A DNA stretch of 44,964 bases from Bacteroidales bacterium (GCA_016938235.1 JAFGVA010000078.1:1-44964); one strand, 5' to 3'; counted from the first letter of the stretch, positions 18,494 to 29,041 are shown. Made by a program: numbers and translations. The notes: a model not told the origin generated them from the sequence alone.

Positions 18494-19774
18494 ATGAAGA
18501 AAATTTTAAGGGTGATTGCAAGAAAATACATAATTACGTCTTTGTTGGTATTGGGGCTGAATATTTCACAAAGTTTAACAATTTGTCAACAACCAGACTT
18601 CAACCAGAACAAAATTCGTACCGTGGTATTGGATGCAGGTCATGGCGGCAAAGATCCCGGTGCTATAGGCCTCAAATCAAAAGAAAAGGATATCGTTTTA
18701 GCTATTACATTATTAGTCGGAAAATACATTAATGAATATCTGCCCGATGTTAATGTAGTATATACAAGAGATACAGATACTCTTCCGCCACTTCATGAGC
18801 GGGCAAGAATTGCAAACGAAGCTAAAGCTGATCTATTTATTTCGATACATGCAAATTCAAACAAAAAAACCTCAGCTTATGGAACCGAAACCTGGGTAAT
18901 GGGATTGCATAAGTCAGAAGAAAACCTCGAAGTGGCTAAAAAGGAAAACTCTGTTATCACTTACGAAGAAAACTACCATGCCAAATATGAAGGATTTGAC
19001 CCAAATGATATCGAATCGTATATTATGATGTCGCTTATGCAGGACATCTACCTGGATCAAAGTTTATCAGTGGCTTCTCTTGTTCAGAATCAATTCAGAG
19101 ACAGAGTAAATCGTAAGGATCGCGGTGTTAAACAAGCCGGTTTTCTTGTTTTATGGCAAACTTCGATGCCCAGTATTTTAATAGAAACAGGATTTATAAG
19201 TAACCCTCATGAAGAAGAATTCCTGATTAGCAAACAAGGTCAAGAGTACCTTGCCTCGGCAATTTTCAGGGCTTTTAGAGACTATAAACAGCAAATAGAA
19301 GGCACTTCTTCTGAGATTTTAATGACTTCTAATTCAGCACCAAAGGATGAAACCAATAAACCTGAAATTACTGAAAAGCCTGTAAACGCTAATAATATAA
19401 TTGAAGATCCAAAAAAGGAAGAAAACAGCAAAAAACCAGAAGAGATAACAAAACAGGTGGTTGAATCAGAAAAGCAAGCCATAAATGAGATTACAGAAGA
19501 AGGGGGCAAAAAAGATGCTGTTTTTAAGGTTCAGATTCTTTTTTCTGAGAATAAACTTGCACTTGACAATGCCATTTTTAAAGACTTTAACGATGTTGAA
19601 GAAATTGAAATTGAAGGGAAATTCAAATATTTAGTAGGCTCATCCAATAGCTATTCAGAAGTTACAGAATATAGCAAATGGGTAAAAAGCAGGTACCCTG
19701 ATGCATTTATTGTTGCAGTTTCTAATGGAAAGATTGTACCTTTAACGCAAGTTTTATCAAACAAAAGCAATTAA
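18494..19774 (+). CDS. N-acetylmuramoyl-L-alanine amidase (Amidase_3), SPOR-like C-terminus
   Basis: A zinc amidase that cuts the bond between N-acetylmuramic acid and the stem peptide, used in cell separation and wall turnover. A signal/anchor segment covers residues 11-31. The Amidase_3 domain (42-260) shows zinc ligands His50 (DAGHGG), Glu64 (KSKEKD) and His119 (SIHANSN), plus the catalytic Glu231 (ILIETGF). A low-complexity Glu/Lys/Asn/Pro linker (about 275-340) leads to a final region of about 80 residues (VFKVQILFS to IVPLTQVL) resembling a SPOR domain, which would target septal denuded glycan. Its short intergenic region is shared with lptD. Confidence 0.92.
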   Translation: MKKILRVIARKYIITSLLVLGLNISQSLTICQQPDFNQNKIRTVVLDAGHGGKDPGAIGLKSKEKDIVLAITLLVGKYINEYLPDVNVVYTRDTDTLPPLHERARIANEAKADLFISIHANSNKKTSAYGTETWVMGLHKSEENLEVAKKENSVITYEENYHAKYEGFDPNDIESYIMMSLMQDIYLDQSLSVASLVQNQFRDRVNRKDRGVKQAGFLVLWQTSMPSILIETGFISNPHEEEFLISKQGQEYLASAIFRAFRDYKQQIEGTSSEILMTSNSAPKDETNKPEITEKPVNANNIIEDPKKEENSKKPEEITKQVVESEKQAINEITEEGGKKDAVFKVQILFSENKLALDNAIFKDFNDVEEIEIEGKFKYLVGSSNSYSEVTEYSKWVKSRYPDAFIVAVSNGKIVPLTQVLSNKSN

Positions 19775-19870
19775 TCGAATTACTAATAAAAATGCACTGA
19801 GCAGCAATAGTAAGCCTTAAAGTGCCCGTTTTTAAAATTATTAATTGATTATTGAAAACAAAATAATTTT

Positions 19871-20800
19871 ATGAAGTTATCAAGAGAGGCAAAAACAGGA
19901 ATATTTGCAATTCTCATATTAGCATTAGCAATTTGGGGATTTAATTATTTAAAAGGGAAGAATATTCTTAATCCAACAAACGAATACTATGTGAAATATG
20001 CAAATATTGAGGGTATCATTGAATCGGGGAATGTTTTATACCGTGGATTCAAAGTCGGAAATATTAATGGTATTGTTTTCGATAGTGATAGTCCGGAATT
20101 TTTTGTGGTTAAATTCAATGTAAATAAAAACATTAACATCCCTGTTGGATCAAAAATATTTGGAACACAAACTAACCTGATAGCTTCAACAAAAGATTTA
20201 GTTATTGAATTTTCTGATGCTAAAGAATTTTATAACAGTGGCGACACAGTTGTAGCTGGTTATAAATCAAGTCCTTTAGAAATGTTGGAACCTTATAAGA
20301 AGCAACTCGACAATATTCTTTCTAACATTGACACCACTCTTTTTGCAATAAAAGAAACGCTGAATGCCGAAACCCGCGAAAATCTGCAGCAGTCAGTTAG
20401 TGCTTTAAAACTTACAATAGGTTCAATAGAATCAATGATGGCTCCGGGTGGCACACTGAATAAGTCATTAAAAAACGTAGAATCCATTACATCAAACATT
20501 AAAGATAAAAACCAGGAAATAAGTAAATCAATTGATAACCTGGCTAATGCAACTTCAGCTCTTGACAGCGCAGGATTGCAAAGAACCCTGATGTCGCTTG
20601 ACAGCACCCTGCTGGCTACCAATGCCATTATGAACAAGATAAACAACAATGAAGGTACAGCGGGTTTGCTTGTAAATGACAGCAGTTTATACATTAACCT
20701 GTCGAGTGCAACAGCCAGTCTTGACAGCTTGTTAACAGATCTTAAAGAAAATCCGAAACGCTATGTACATTTGTCTGTATTTGGCGGTAAAGACAAGTAA
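19871..20800 (+). CDS. MCE/MlaD family lipid-transport protein
   Basis: A 309-residue periplasmic protein anchored by one N-terminal membrane helix (about 9-28, FAILILALAIWGFNYL). An MCE domain (38-115) follows, with YANIEGIIESGNVLYRGFKVGNINGI. MCE proteins form rings that shuttle lipids between the membranes, with an ABC transporter (MlaEF) usually nearby; none is seen here. The C-terminal half is helical and Ser/Asn/Leu-rich, with the LMSLDSTLLATNAIMNKINNNEGTAGLLVNDSSLY-like segment (in part) common in Bacteroidota MlaD proteins. It sits 96 bases after the amidase and 33 bases before the GroES-like gene, so these may form one unit. Confidence 0.88.
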   Translation: MKLSREAKTGIFAILILALAIWGFNYLKGKNILNPTNEYYVKYANIEGIIESGNVLYRGFKVGNINGIVFDSDSPEFFVVKFNVNKNINIPVGSKIFGTQTNLIASTKDLVIEFSDAKEFYNSGDTVVAGYKSSPLEMLEPYKKQLDNILSNIDTTLFAIKETLNAETRENLQQSVSALKLTIGSIESMMAPGGTLNKSLKNVESITSNIKDKNQEISKSIDNLANATSALDSAGLQRTLMSLDSTLLATNAIMNKINNNEGTAGLLVNDSSLYINLSSATASLDSLLTDLKENPKRYVHLSVFGGKDK

Positions 20801-20833
20801 ATATTCAAACATTTAAAAGTCTGAAATAAGAAA

Positions 20834-21217
20834 ATGACTCTTGAACTAGGCGAACAGAATCTCGACAAATTCATAATGGTTGGGGATCGTGTACTTATTA
20901 AACCTAAATCACCTTTAGACAAGACAAAATCTGGCTTATACCTGCCTCCGGGTGTGCAGCAAAAAGAAAAAATATATGCCGGTTATGTTGTAAAGGTGGG
21001 TCCCGGGTATCCAATTCCGGCGATTAACGATGCCGATGAACCCTGGAAAGATAAAAGCAATGAAGTAAAATATGTTCCCTTACAACCCAAAGAAGGAGAT
21101 TTAGCTATTTACATGCAGAATAGCGGGTTTGAAATAGAATTCAAAAAGGAAAAATACTTTATCATACCTCATTCGGCAGTTTTGATGCTGATTCGCGACA
21201 AAGACCTTTTTGCCTAA
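20834..21217 (+). CDS. GroES-like (Cpn10 fold) protein
   Basis: A 127-residue divergent co-chaperone-like protein. The Cpn10 pattern is visible: a start strand FIMVGDRVLIKPKSP, GLYLPPGVQQKEKIYAGYVVKVGPG as the mobile-loop/core region, then GDLAIYMQNSG and a final FIIPHSAVLMLIRD strand. It is longer than true GroES (about 95 residues) because of an insert around residues 58-80 (IPAINDADEPWKDKSNEV). No groEL is next to it, so this is probably a paralogue, not the main GroES. Function beyond the fold is unknown. Confidence 0.8.
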   Translation: MTLELGEQNLDKFIMVGDRVLIKPKSPLDKTKSGLYLPPGVQQKEKIYAGYVVKVGPGYPIPAINDADEPWKDKSNEVKYVPLQPKEGDLAIYMQNSGFEIEFKKEKYFIIPHSAVLMLIRDKDLFA

Positions 21218-21465
21218 TCTTTTAAAATTACCTTTGAGGTTCTTTTTCTATTACATAAAAATTATTTTCATCCGTTTTTTTAAGGTCGGAAGTGACCGCC
21301 ATAAAAAATTAATCATATTTGTTTGTGAAAATAATGATGAATTTTTTAATACTTGTTTCATAGATATAAGGGAATGTAAATTTTTATAAAATCCTGAAAT
21401 TGATTGTTCGGTTTTTAATTGTGTTGATTACATTTATATATTGAAACTGACTAAATTCCTGATTT

Positions 21466-23415
21466 ATGAAGAAAATTTTAATTCTCTTTTTTGTTTTCGG
21501 TTTACTAACAAACTGCAAAGAATCAGTAGAAAGATATACTTATCCGCGAAAAGCAGTAAATCTTAATTTTGTTGAACTAACAGATAGTTTCTGGTTACCT
21601 AAAATTAAAACCATTCAAAACACCACCATAAAATATGCTTTTGATAAAATTACGGAAGAAGGACGGCTTGACAATTTTCTGATAGCCGGAGGAAAACTCA
21701 AGGGTAAAACCAGGGGTAAAATGCCTTTTGATGATACCGATGTTTACAAAATTATAGAGGGTGCCTCCTATTCAATCATCAGCTCTCCCGACCCAATTCT
21801 GGAAGCATACATCGACTCGGTAATCAATATTATTGCCACGGGACAGGAAGATGACGGATATTTAACAACATGGAAAACTATTGACCCGATGAATCCTCCA
21901 GCCTGGTGGGTTGAACCGGGAGGACGATGGGAGAACCTCTCGGCAAGTCATGAATTATACAATAGCGGGCATCTTTTTGAGGCTGCATCGGCACATTATT
22001 ATGCCACCGGTAAACAAAATTTTCTGAACATTGCTCTTAAAAACGCCGATTTGCTGGTTCAGGTTTTTGGTGACACATCGAACCATAAGGTTCCCGGGCA
22101 TCAGATTGTTGAAACCGGATTAATTAAATTATTCGAAATTACTAAAAAGGACGATTACCTCAGATTATCAAAGAAATTCCTCGATTCCAGAGGCGACAGC
22201 ACCCATAGAGAATTATTTGGTTCATACAGCCAGGACAGCCTTCCTGTTATTCAACAAAGCGAAGTTGTTGGACATGCAGTCAGAGCAGTTTATATGTATG
22301 CAGCTATGACAGATATTGCTGCCATTCTTAATGATACTGCCTACTATAATGCAACAATGAGTCTGTGGAATAACATGGTAAACAAAAAAATGTATATTAC
22401 CGGAGGACTCGGAGCACGACACAATGGCGAAGCATTTGGAGAAAATTATGAATTACCCAATTTAACAGCTTACAGCGAAACCTGTGCTGCAATCGGAAGT
22501 GTTTACTGGAACCTAAGGTTGTTTCTTTTAACAGGAGATTCAAAATATTACGATGTATTGGAAAGAACTCTTTATAATGGTGTAATTCCGGGTATCTCTT
22601 TAGATGGCGACGAATTTTTCTATCCAAATGCTTTGGAATCTGATGGCAAATATGCATTTAACCATGGCTCCTGCACCAGAGAATCGTGGTTTGACTGCTC
22701 ATGTTGCCCAACAAACCTCATACGGTTTATCCCTTATATCCCGAACCTGATTTACAGTACTTCGGGCAAAAACATTTATGTGAATCTTTATATGTCGAAC
22801 AAAGCAAACATTAAAATTGAAAACTCTACTATTCAACTCATTCAAACTACTGATTATCCGTGGAACGGTAAAATAAAAATCGAAGTTATTCCTGAAAAAG
22901 AAACAGAATTCAATTTAAAAATAAGAATTCCAGGTTGGGTTCAAAACCATGTTGTTCCGGGTGATTTATACTCATATAACGACAATGTATCTCCCGAATA
23001 CAAAGTGCTGTTGAACAATAAAGAAATATTGAATGAACCGGAATCAGGTTATATTACTATAAGGCGTAAATGGTTAGATGGTGATATAGTTGAAATTAAT
23101 TTCCCAATGACTCCCAGAAAAGTAATTACAAATAACAAGGTGAAAACTAATGAAGGTTTGACAGCAATTGAGCTTGGTCCGGTAGTATACTGTGCAGAAG
23201 AAATTGATAACAACTCTAATTTCGATGAGATAAAAATTAGTAATCAATCACTTTTTTCAGTTCATAGAAATTTTGATCTACTTAGTGGAATCAATATAAT
23301 ATATGCAACAGATAGAATCAAACAAGATAGCATTAAATTAATTCCCTATTATGCCTGGTCAAACCGGGGAGTTAATAAAATGAAGATCTGGATTCCAAAT
23401 GAGTTAAACGAATAA
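21466..23415 (+). CDS. GH127 beta-L-arabinofuranosidase (lipoprotein)
   Basis: A glycoside hydrolase of the former DUF1680 family, which removes beta-linked L-arabinofuranose from plant glycans or glycoproteins. The 649-residue protein has a lipoprotein signal (LLTNC, Cys17), so it is membrane-anchored. The (alpha/alpha)6-barrel residues are in place: Glu322 in GEAFGENYE, Glu338 and Cys340 in YSETC, and Cys413/Cys414 in DCSCCPTN. They correspond to the acid/base, zinc ligands and Cys nucleophile described for Bifidobacterium HypBA1. The protein ends YYAWSNRG...IWIP, as in the family. It lies upstream of SusC/SusD on the same strand (265-bp gap), which suggests a small arabinoglycan utilisation locus. 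Confidence 0.92.
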   Translation: MKKILILFFVFGLLTNCKESVERYTYPRKAVNLNFVELTDSFWLPKIKTIQNTTIKYAFDKITEEGRLDNFLIAGGKLKGKTRGKMPFDDTDVYKIIEGASYSIISSPDPILEAYIDSVINIIATGQEDDGYLTTWKTIDPMNPPAWWVEPGGRWENLSASHELYNSGHLFEAASAHYYATGKQNFLNIALKNADLLVQVFGDTSNHKVPGHQIVETGLIKLFEITKKDDYLRLSKKFLDSRGDSTHRELFGSYSQDSLPVIQQSEVVGHAVRAVYMYAAMTDIAAILNDTAYYNATMSLWNNMVNKKMYITGGLGARHNGEAFGENYELPNLTAYSETCAAIGSVYWNLRLFLLTGDSKYYDVLERTLYNGVIPGISLDGDEFFYPNALESDGKYAFNHGSCTRESWFDCSCCPTNLIRFIPYIPNLIYSTSGKNIYVNLYMSNKANIKIENSTIQLIQTTDYPWNGKIKIEVIPEKETEFNLKIRIPGWVQNHVVPGDLYSYNDNVSPEYKVLLNNKEILNEPESGYITIRRKWLDGDIVEINFPMTPRKVITNNKVKTNEGLTAIELGPVVYCAEEIDNNSNFDEIKISNQSLFSVHRNFDLLSGINIIYATDRIKQDSIKLIPYYAWSNRGVNKMKIWIPNELNE

Positions 23416-23680
23416 CCTTCTTAAACCCGTTGGCGGAATTAACTATGTAACAAACTGAAGAACAAGTTCTCGACTAATTGGTGCATTACATGAGCGCGTA
23501 CAATGTATTTAATGAATTTATACACGATAGGATTATAAATTTTTAACCTGACAAACTAACCACCTATTAAGCTTAAAAATTTTCCATTTACTTATTTTGA
23601 CTTTTTATTATCTTGGTTAAAAATATTTTTTTTATTTTCAAATTCAATACAATTCCTCACATTAACCTAACTCACTAAAG

Positions 23681-26600
23681 ATGAAAAAAAAACCAAAAAA
23701 CAGAATCAGATCTTCCATTCTGATTTTCAGTACAATTATTACCATTTTCACTTTATCTACCCGGCAGATTTTTGCTGAAGTAAATTATGGTATGTTAAAG
23801 CAAACAATAATTACCGGAACGGTAATTGATTCAAAAACAAACGATCCGCTACCTGGTGTTTCTATTGTAGTTAAAGGTACTTCACGTGGTGTAGTTACCG
23901 ATCTAAGCGGAAAATATTCAATTGAAGCAAATCAGGGTGATGTTTTAATCTTCAGTTTTATTGGCTACCAAAGCAATGAAAAAACAATTGGCACAGAGAC
24001 GAAGATTGATATTATGTTGATTCCCGACATTATTGATTTATCTGAGGTAGTGGTTGTTGGTTATGGAACCATGAAAAAGAGCGATGTTACAGGTTCTATT
24101 TCATCCGTCTCATCAGAACAAATTAAAGCCATGCCGGTATCAAGTTTAGATCAGGCTCTGCAAGGGAAAGCTGCCGGAGTAATTGTTCAGTCATCTTCTG
24201 GATCACCTGCAGGCGGAGTATCTGTTTTAGTGCGAGGTGCAAGTTCCATTAATGCGTCCAGCCAACCCTTGTACGTAATTGATGGTGTGCCCATTAGTAA
24301 TACATCTACTAGTGGCATTGCCAACATTGATGGCGGCCAGGGTGGTCAGACTTCAAATCCTCTTGCTGCCATCAGTCCTGATGATATTGAAAAAATTGAT
24401 ATCCTTAAAGATGCATCTGCTGCTGCGATATATGGCACAAGGGGGGCAAATGGAGTTATTCTTATTACTACCAAACGTGGTATGAATAGTAAAAATAATT
24501 TTTCTTTTAATGCCTATAGTGGTTTCCAGTCATTACCAAAAAAACTTGATGTGCTGAATGCAACAGATTTTGTCAAATATAGGCTTATTGGCCATATGAA
24601 TTCTATTAATGAATCGACCTATCCTGTATTCACAGAACAATTAGATCCGATAAACGATGATGGAATTCCCTATACAACTCTTCATCCCGACTCATTTGAT
24701 ATTAACACAAACTGGCAGGAAGAAGCCTACCAACTAGCTCCAATTCAGAATTATCATTTAACTGCTTCAGGGGGTAGTAAAACTGCCACTTATTCAGTTT
24801 CAGGAGGTTATTATAGCGTTGATGGTATTTTAATTGGGTCCTCTTTCGACCGGCTTTCTTTAAAAGCTAACACTGACATAAAACTAAGAGAGTGGTTAGA
24901 TTTTGGGAATAGCATGTTGGTTTCGTACAGTAAAGAAAACATGTCTTTCAACGATGCATATTACAATGGTGGCATGGTGGAGCGTATTTTGCAAATGCAG
25001 CCACTTATGCAGGTAAAAGACGAAGATGGAAATTTCGTTGGCCCTTCTGAAGAAATGGACGGTTTGCCTGATAATCCAATTGCCGCAGAACTTGAAAAAC
25101 AGGATGATAATGTTGTATCAAGATTGGTCGGAAATATTTATGCTCAATTAAACCTTGCTAAAGGATTAAATTTCAGATCCTCCTTTGGGGCAGATATGTC
25201 TAATGCCAGAACAACACTCTTTAGTCCATCTGTTGACAGAGGGGCTATCTACATTGAAAGAGCAAGAATGAGAGAATCGATTCAGCAAAATATGTACTGG
25301 AATCTCGAGAATTATTTTACTTATTCGAAAAATGTCCTTAACGACCATAATTTTAATGTTGTTGCCGGTAATACCCGTAGTTTTGTCAAATGGGATCAGT
25401 TTAGTGCCTACCGCGACGGTTTTCCAAGTAATGAGTCGAGAAACCTGAATCTGGGTGAGTTGGAAAATATGTCGAATAGCGCATATGCCGGACATCAAAC
25501 CTTAATTGGATATTATGGCAGGCTGGTTTATTCTTTAAGTGAATATCTTACTTTAACTACCACACACCGTTGGGATGCCGACTCAAGATTTGGTAAAGAT
25601 TATAAATGGGGATATTTCCCGTCGTATGCTTTAGCCTGGAAAATTACATCTCACGACTTTATGAATAATTTGAACTTTATAAATTTCATGAAGTTAAGAC
25701 TTGGTTATGGTTTAACAGGGAACAGCAATCTTTCTGGAATACCTTATATAGCCAGATTAAGGCCTGTTGAGGTTACTATGAATAATGCTGTAATTCCTGC
25801 ATTCGAGCCCGACGGAAAAGACAACCCTGATGTACATTGGGAAACAGTTAAAACCTATAACCTGGGGTTAGATGTTAACTTTCTGGAAAACCGTTTTCAA
25901 CTGGTTGTTGATGCATATAATAAAATCTCTGATGAAATGTTAATAATTCAACCCTTAACTGTAACTGTATCTCCTTTTGGTTCGCCCTGGGCAAATGCCG
26001 CAAAAATGGAAAACAAAGGAATTGAGGTAAGTCTTATTTCTAATAATATATCAGGAACCTTCTCCTGGTCAAGTCAGGTGACTTACTCGTATAATAGAAA
26101 TAAAATTTTAGAACTCCAGGGAACCAGTGTACAACAAACCATAACAACTCGTGATCCATTCCTTACCAATACAGTTGAAGGATATCCAATTGCACAGTTC
26201 TATGGTCATGTTACAGATGGTATTTTTAAAACCCAGCAAGAAGTTGATGAACACGCCTATCAATCGCCAAGAACCAGTGTTGGTGATATTCGATTTAAAG
26301 ATTTAAATGGTGATGGAACTATAACTGATGATGACAAAACTTTTATTGGTAATCCTATACCAATGCATGTATATGGAATTACAAATACATTCTCATATAA
26401 AGGCTTCGATATGAACATTTTCTTGCAAGGCACCCATGGAAATAAAGTTTTTAACTGGACCAGACGAACAATGGAAGCCTTAGCTGGCCAACAGAATCAA
26501 CTGGCAGTAGTTCTTGATACATATGTTCCTGAAGATATTTATCTAAGAACTGATCATGGAGATTTTCTGGTTGCTGAAGCAAATACCGATACCGATATGC

Positions 26601-26908
26601 CAAGAATTACAACTACCGATAACAATAACAACAAAAGACTATCGGACAGGTATGTTGAAGATGCTTCCTATCTCAAAATACAATCTATCACTTTTGGATA
26701 TACATTCCCAGAGAACCTTGCTCAAAAAGTAAAAGCAGAAAGACTTAGAGTGTATGCTTCCGGTAAAAACCTATTTACCTTCACAAAATATTCTGGTTAT
26801 GAACCAGAACATGGTGCTTTAAACAACAATTCTCTTCTTACAGGAATTGATATTGGAAATTACCCTGTACCCCGTTCTATAATAATTGGTGTAAACCTTG
26901 ATTTCTAA
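23681..26908 (+). CDS. SusC/RagA-type TonB-linked outer-membrane transporter
   Basis: The 1,075-residue channel of a SusCD glycan importer, powered by TonB. A signal peptide ends near TRQIFA (residue 32). A CarboxypepD_reg-like domain (43-115, GTVIDSKTNDPLPGVSIVV) precedes the conserved SEVVVVGYGTMKKSDVTGSI segment, and the plug (about 135-260) contains LQGKAAGVIV and PLYVIDGVPI. The rest is a 22-strand barrel ending in an aromatic-poor but typical GVNLDF. susD follows after 19 bases. Its substrate is inferred only from the GH127 next door. Confidence 0.95.
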   Translation: MKKKPKNRIRSSILIFSTIITIFTLSTRQIFAEVNYGMLKQTIITGTVIDSKTNDPLPGVSIVVKGTSRGVVTDLSGKYSIEANQGDVLIFSFIGYQSNEKTIGTETKIDIMLIPDIIDLSEVVVVGYGTMKKSDVTGSISSVSSEQIKAMPVSSLDQALQGKAAGVIVQSSSGSPAGGVSVLVRGASSINASSQPLYVIDGVPISNTSTSGIANIDGGQGGQTSNPLAAISPDDIEKIDILKDASAAAIYGTRGANGVILITTKRGMNSKNNFSFNAYSGFQSLPKKLDVLNATDFVKYRLIGHMNSINESTYPVFTEQLDPINDDGIPYTTLHPDSFDINTNWQEEAYQLAPIQNYHLTASGGSKTATYSVSGGYYSVDGILIGSSFDRLSLKANTDIKLREWLDFGNSMLVSYSKENMSFNDAYYNGGMVERILQMQPLMQVKDEDGNFVGPSEEMDGLPDNPIAAELEKQDDNVVSRLVGNIYAQLNLAKGLNFRSSFGADMSNARTTLFSPSVDRGAIYIERARMRESIQQNMYWNLENYFTYSKNVLNDHNFNVVAGNTRSFVKWDQFSAYRDGFPSNESRNLNLGELENMSNSAYAGHQTLIGYYGRLVYSLSEYLTLTTTHRWDADSRFGKDYKWGYFPSYALAWKITSHDFMNNLNFINFMKLRLGYGLTGNSNLSGIPYIARLRPVEVTMNNAVIPAFEPDGKDNPDVHWETVKTYNLGLDVNFLENRFQLVVDAYNKISDEMLIIQPLTVTVSPFGSPWANAAKMENKGIEVSLISNNISGTFSWSSQVTYSYNRNKILELQGTSVQQTITTRDPFLTNTVEGYPIAQFYGHVTDGIFKTQQEVDEHAYQSPRTSVGDIRFKDLNGDGTITDDDKTFIGNPIPMHVYGITNTFSYKGFDMNIFLQGTHGNKVFNWTRRTMEALAGQQNQLAVVLDTYVPEDIYLRTDHGDFLVAEANTDTDMPRITTTDNNNNKRLSDRYVEDASYLKIQSITFGYTFPENLAQKVKAERLRVYASGKNLFTFTKYSGYEPEHGALNNNSLLTGIDIGNYPVPRSIIIGVNLDF

Positions 26909-26927
26909 AACCCTAAAAAAGAATAAT

Positions 26928-28559
26928 ATGAAACTAAATACAATACTAAAAATTTTCTTAGTACAGGTTTTCATCTTTGTATTTGCATCATGCAACGACG
27001 ATGATTTTCTGGACAAAAAGCCACTTGACACACTAGTGACAGGAAATTTCTATAAAACAGCCGAAGGTATTCAGCTTGCAGCGAATGCCATCTATGCTCC
27101 ATTAGGTGAAGAAGGATTCAATGGAAAGACAATCTGGATGATTGGAGATGGTGCTTCAGACGATGCCCAACCCAACGGTGAAGACCCGGATTATATTCCT
27201 ATTGATGAGTTTTCTCTATCAAGCGATAATCCCAGAAACAATGATATGTGGCGTATCATTTACCGAATGATTGCTTTAGCAAATATTGTAATTGAAAATG
27301 TTGATGGCAACTCTGCCAGTGAGGATATTCTAAACAGAGTTACCGGCGAAGCTCTTACTTTAAGAGCTTATGGCTATTTTGTGCTGGTAAGAATATATTC
27401 GGATATTCCACTAATACTTGATGGAATGACACCTGAAGAACTGGAAGCTCCTTCAAGAACTCCCGCAGCAGCTGTTTTTAAACAAATTATATCCGATTTA
27501 GAAAAAGCCATTGAATTACTACCTGCCAGAAGTGAATACTCTGGTAATGATATTGCCCGTGTGAACAAACATGCAGCCATGGGAATACTTGCCAAAGTTT
27601 ACATGACTATTGCTGGTGATTTAACTATGTTTGACACAGAAGAAAATGCTGATAACAGTAGTCAGATTGCAGCAATTGCAGATAACACAAACTGTTATAG
27701 TACAGCGCTTGAACTATGTGATAATATTATTAATTCAGGAGAATACCAAATTTTACCAAACTTTGGTGATCTGTTTACCCGCGAAGGTGATAATTGTGCA
27801 GAATCAATATGGCAATTACAATTTATTGGTTGTGGTGAACGTCATGGTTCGGGAAATATGATGAATGCATTCTTTGCTCCCTGGGATTCTAAAATTACAA
27901 ATGCAGGAGATGGCTGGGGTACACATAGTCCTCATGAAGACTTAATAGCTGCCTTCTACCCACACCCTGACTCACTCTATAACCATCATAACGGTGGAAA
28001 CGGTGTTGATACATTGCTTTTACCTCCTGCAGATAAACGATTTGTTCATACCATCATGTTTCCTGGAGTTGAATACACTAATCTTCCTGTTGGTGATGAA
28101 GGTATCCCTTACGCGCTTCCTTATAATTATGGGAAAAGTGGCTTTGCTGTTCGAAAATATGTAATTGGCAGCGGAAGCGATGTGTGTAGTTTAAAAGCTC
28201 CTAATAACGTATATCTTTTAAGGTATGCAGATATTTTTCTCTTAAAAGCTGAATGCCTGGTTGAACTGGGAAGGCATGCTCAAGCTGCTGCTGTTCTTGA
28301 CCCTATTAGAGAAAGAGCCGGACTTGAAATGATTTCTTCCTCATTAAGTCAGGAAGAAATGCGTGCTGCTGTTCGTCTTGAACGAAGAAGAGAACTGGCA
28401 ATTGAACAACAACGTTGGTTTGATATGTTACGTTGGGGAATTGCTGTTGATAAGCTACAAAGTCTTGGAATTAATATTGTTCCTGAACGCAGATTATTCC
28501 CAATTCCAAGTAATGAGCTGATATTGAACAAAAATTTAGTTCAGAATAAGACTTATTAA
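26928..28559 (+). CDS. SusD/RagB family glycan-binding lipoprotein
   Basis: The surface lid of the SusC transporter. The 543-residue protein starts at the ATG at 26928 (MKLNTILKIF); the in-frame ATG 30 bases upstream overlaps the SusC stop and lacks a signal-like start. Lipobox FASC gives Cys22. The SusD pattern is clear: DDFLDKKPLDTLVTGNFYKT at the N-terminus, TPR-like helices with GEALTLRAYGYFVLVRIYSDIPL, and the C-terminal LLRYADIFLLKAECLVELGR, RRRELAIEQQRWFDMLRWG. Length is normal. Confidence 0.95.
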   Translation: MKLNTILKIFLVQVFIFVFASCNDDDFLDKKPLDTLVTGNFYKTAEGIQLAANAIYAPLGEEGFNGKTIWMIGDGASDDAQPNGEDPDYIPIDEFSLSSDNPRNNDMWRIIYRMIALANIVIENVDGNSASEDILNRVTGEALTLRAYGYFVLVRIYSDIPLILDGMTPEELEAPSRTPAAAVFKQIISDLEKAIELLPARSEYSGNDIARVNKHAAMGILAKVYMTIAGDLTMFDTEENADNSSQIAAIADNTNCYSTALELCDNIINSGEYQILPNFGDLFTREGDNCAESIWQLQFIGCGERHGSGNMMNAFFAPWDSKITNAGDGWGTHSPHEDLIAAFYPHPDSLYNHHNGGNGVDTLLLPPADKRFVHTIMFPGVEYTNLPVGDEGIPYALPYNYGKSGFAVRKYVIGSGSDVCSLKAPNNVYLLRYADIFLLKAECLVELGRHAQAAAVLDPIRERAGLEMISSSLSQEEMRAAVRLERRRELAIEQQRWFDMLRWGIAVDKLQSLGINIVPERRLFPIPSNELILNKNLVQNKTY

Positions 28560-28577
28560 TTAAAAGCCATTAAAGAA

Positions 28578-29018
28578 ATGAAATACACATTTTTATTTAT
28601 AACAATCGGATTACTTTCGGCTATTTTAATATCATGCGAGGTAAAAGAAACATGGGTCGAACCTCAGGCCGATATGGAAATATGGTATACAGATACTACT
28701 ACATTTGAGGATATTATGCTCCAGGAACCCTACACCTTGTATCATGGGGTTAAATATTCCTTTAAATTTACCGGAACCGGAGCCAGTGCTGCATTCTGGT
28801 TTGGAGTTGCAGGTAATGATAAGGATGGTTCCGGAAATGACTATAATGACAGAGGAATAAATCATATCTCAAAAGGTCAGTTAGCAGAAGATGGTGCAGC
28901 AATATATACTTATAAAGAAGCAGGTAAGTATACTCTTGTATTGGTTGCTGCAAGCTACATTTATTCTGAAGATAAATATGCAGAAGATGTTATATCGAAA
29001 GAAATCACAGTCGAATAA
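28578..29018 (+). CDS. Small surface lipoprotein of the SusCD locus
   Basis: A 146-residue protein with a lipoprotein signal (ILISC, Cys20). The mature part looks like a single beta-sandwich (PKD/Ig-like), with strands such as VKYSFKFTGTG, YTYKEAGKYTLVLVAASY and a final SKEITVE. Such lipoproteins after susD often bind glycan at the cell surface (SusE/F-like position), but no specific family was recognised. It follows SusD by 18 bases and is the last gene before a strong terminator. Confidence 0.75.
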   Translation: MKYTFLFITIGLLSAILISCEVKETWVEPQADMEIWYTDTTTFEDIMLQEPYTLYHGVKYSFKFTGTGASAAFWFGVAGNDKDGSGNDYNDRGINHISKGQLAEDGAAIYTYKEAGKYTLVLVAASYIYSEDKYAEDVISKEITVE

Positions 29019-29041
29019 ATAATAAAATCTAATTGTAAAAT

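Noticed and set aside
21280-21310. Possible terminator after the GroES-like gene (GGTC...GACC)
   Set aside because: Only a 4-bp stem and no clear U-run follow; too weak to list.
26898-26927. Earlier ATG for susD
   Set aside because: It overlaps the susC stop and would place ten polar residues before a normal lipoprotein signal.
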